From Bacteroidota bacterium (GTDB taxonomy: Bacteria; Bacteroidota; Bacteroidia; Bacteroidales; UBA4417), in the NCBI GenBank assembly GCA_022711175.1, contig JAKLFM010000007.1, positions 1-64,000 of the forward strand: 64,000 nucleotides of DNA, given 5' to 3'. Of the stretch, positions 63,516-64,000 are shown in pieces; positions within the stretch are counted from its first letter, which is position 1; every line of letters starts with the position of its first letter. The position numbers and the translations under genes are program-made. The notes beneath the pieces are model-generated. The model worked only from the letters and a program-made list of their open reading frames with translations, searched no databases and was not told the DNA's origin.

Positions 63516-64000
63516 CTATTTCTTTCCCCTGTTCGCAGTTTTCTTCTTCGTTGTTGCCGGCGTGGCTTCTGCTATCTTCAGGCAATCTTCAAGCGTAAGT
63601 GATTCGGGAGCCTTGCCTTTGGGAATGCGGTAGTTCTCCTTACCGATTGAAATATACGGGCCAAAACGGCCTTTGAGCACTTTTACATCAGGTCTTTCGG
63701 AAAATTCGCGGATGGTGTTTGAGATGGCTGCATTGCGCTTTTCTTCAATGAGTTCGATGCAGCGCTCGGCAGTGACAGCAGCAGGGTCGTCAGTCTTTTT
63801 TAGAGAGACAAACACCTTGTTGTGAAGCACATAAGGACCAAAACGTCCAATACCTACGGTCATATCGTGGCCTTCAAACTGCCCGATGAGTCGAGGGAAA
63901 TCAAACAATTTCAGGGCCTCTTCGAGGGTTATGCTTTCGAGTGTCTGTCCTTTGCGCATGCCTGCAAAACGTGGCTTCTCAGGACTGTCGGTCTCACCGA
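63516..64000 (-). CDS. topA: DNA topoisomerase I, C-terminal part (cut by window edge)
   Basis: Type IA topoisomerase that relaxes negative supercoils. The window holds the last about 161 residues. The frame is open past the right edge (GETDSPEKPRFAGMRKGQ), so the ATG at 63959 is internal. The C-terminal repeats of TopA are visible: LESITLEEALKLFDFPRLIGQ, VGIGRFGPYVLHNKVFVSL and VLKGRFGPYISIGKENYRIPKGKAPESLTLEDCLKIAE, ending with a Lys-rich tail. A diverged copy of its last 46 codons is at 59867-60007. Confidence 0.93.
   Translation of the reverse strand, partial: GETDSPEKPRFAGMRKGQTLESITLEEALKLFDFPRLIGQFEGHDMTVGIGRFGPYVLHNKVFVSLKKTDDPAAVTAERCIELIEEKRNAAISNTIREFSERPDVKVLKGRFGPYISIGKENYRIPKGKAPESLTLEDCLKIAEATPATTKKKTANRGKK

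Overview
The window looks like chromosome of a Bacteroidota bacterium, most likely an environmental Bacteroidales. Supporting signs are promoters of the TTG-N19-TAnnTTTG type, two proteins with type IX secretion (T9SS) sorting domains, a GLPGLI protein behind an outer-membrane barrel, DUF3109 and IPExxxDY-type proteins, frequent TTG starts and few Shine-Dalgarno sequences. The gene order acpP-fabF-rnc-pyk and coaX-barrel-TPR-lptC-CNNM-ppiD is also typical of that phylum as I recall it. No 16S or other species-level marker is present.

Layout. 1-3.8 kb: palindromic intergenic repeats, a secreted C69 dipeptidase and a DUF4143 ATPase. 3.8-10.2 kb: purN (reverse), then acpP, fabF, rnc, a CDF metal transporter, pyk and an IPExxxDY-like protein. 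10.2-17.2 kb: a secreted protein of six 20-residue repeats, a LytTR response regulator with its LytS-type TPR histidine kinase, a DUF4160/DUF2442 pair and a T9SS-secreted parallel beta-helix protein. The promoters of the regulator and of the beta-helix gene carry matching LytTR-like direct repeats at identical spacing. 17.3-25.2 kb: tRNA-Phe, coaX, envelope genes, lptC, a CNNM protein and a PpiD-type foldase. 25.3-32.1 kb: a PH-like membrane protein, rodA and mrdA (cell elongation), ferritin, DUF3109 and glyS.

32.3-46.8 kb: a T9SS protein, then a carbohydrate locus that reads as arabinan/arabinoside use. It holds an SSS sugar symporter, an AraR/NrtR-like Nudix regulator with a degenerate Nudix box, a GH127-type enzyme, a second DUF1680 enzyme split by a complete IS256-family element, and a GH2 enzyme. 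A second DUF4143 ATPase follows, flanked by a decayed copy of the GH2 3' end. 46.8-52 kb: pth, rplY, prs, a GT2 glycosyltransferase, an LPG-synthase-like membrane protein and ruvC. 52.1-57.1 kb: a TonB-receptor-like barrel, a GLPGLI protein and an arginase-fold protein that has lost metal ligands.

57.1-63.5 kb is the most unusual part. Two tandem cassettes each have a promoter with a 10-11 C homopolymer beside the -33 element, a leader of about 480-510 nt with a nearly identical 241-nt structured core, a lipoprotein gene and one or two barrel-like genes. Each cassette ends against a topA 3' end: the real one at the right edge and a 46-codon remnant between the cassettes. The encoded proteins are unlike each other, while the non-coding leader core differs at only three positions.
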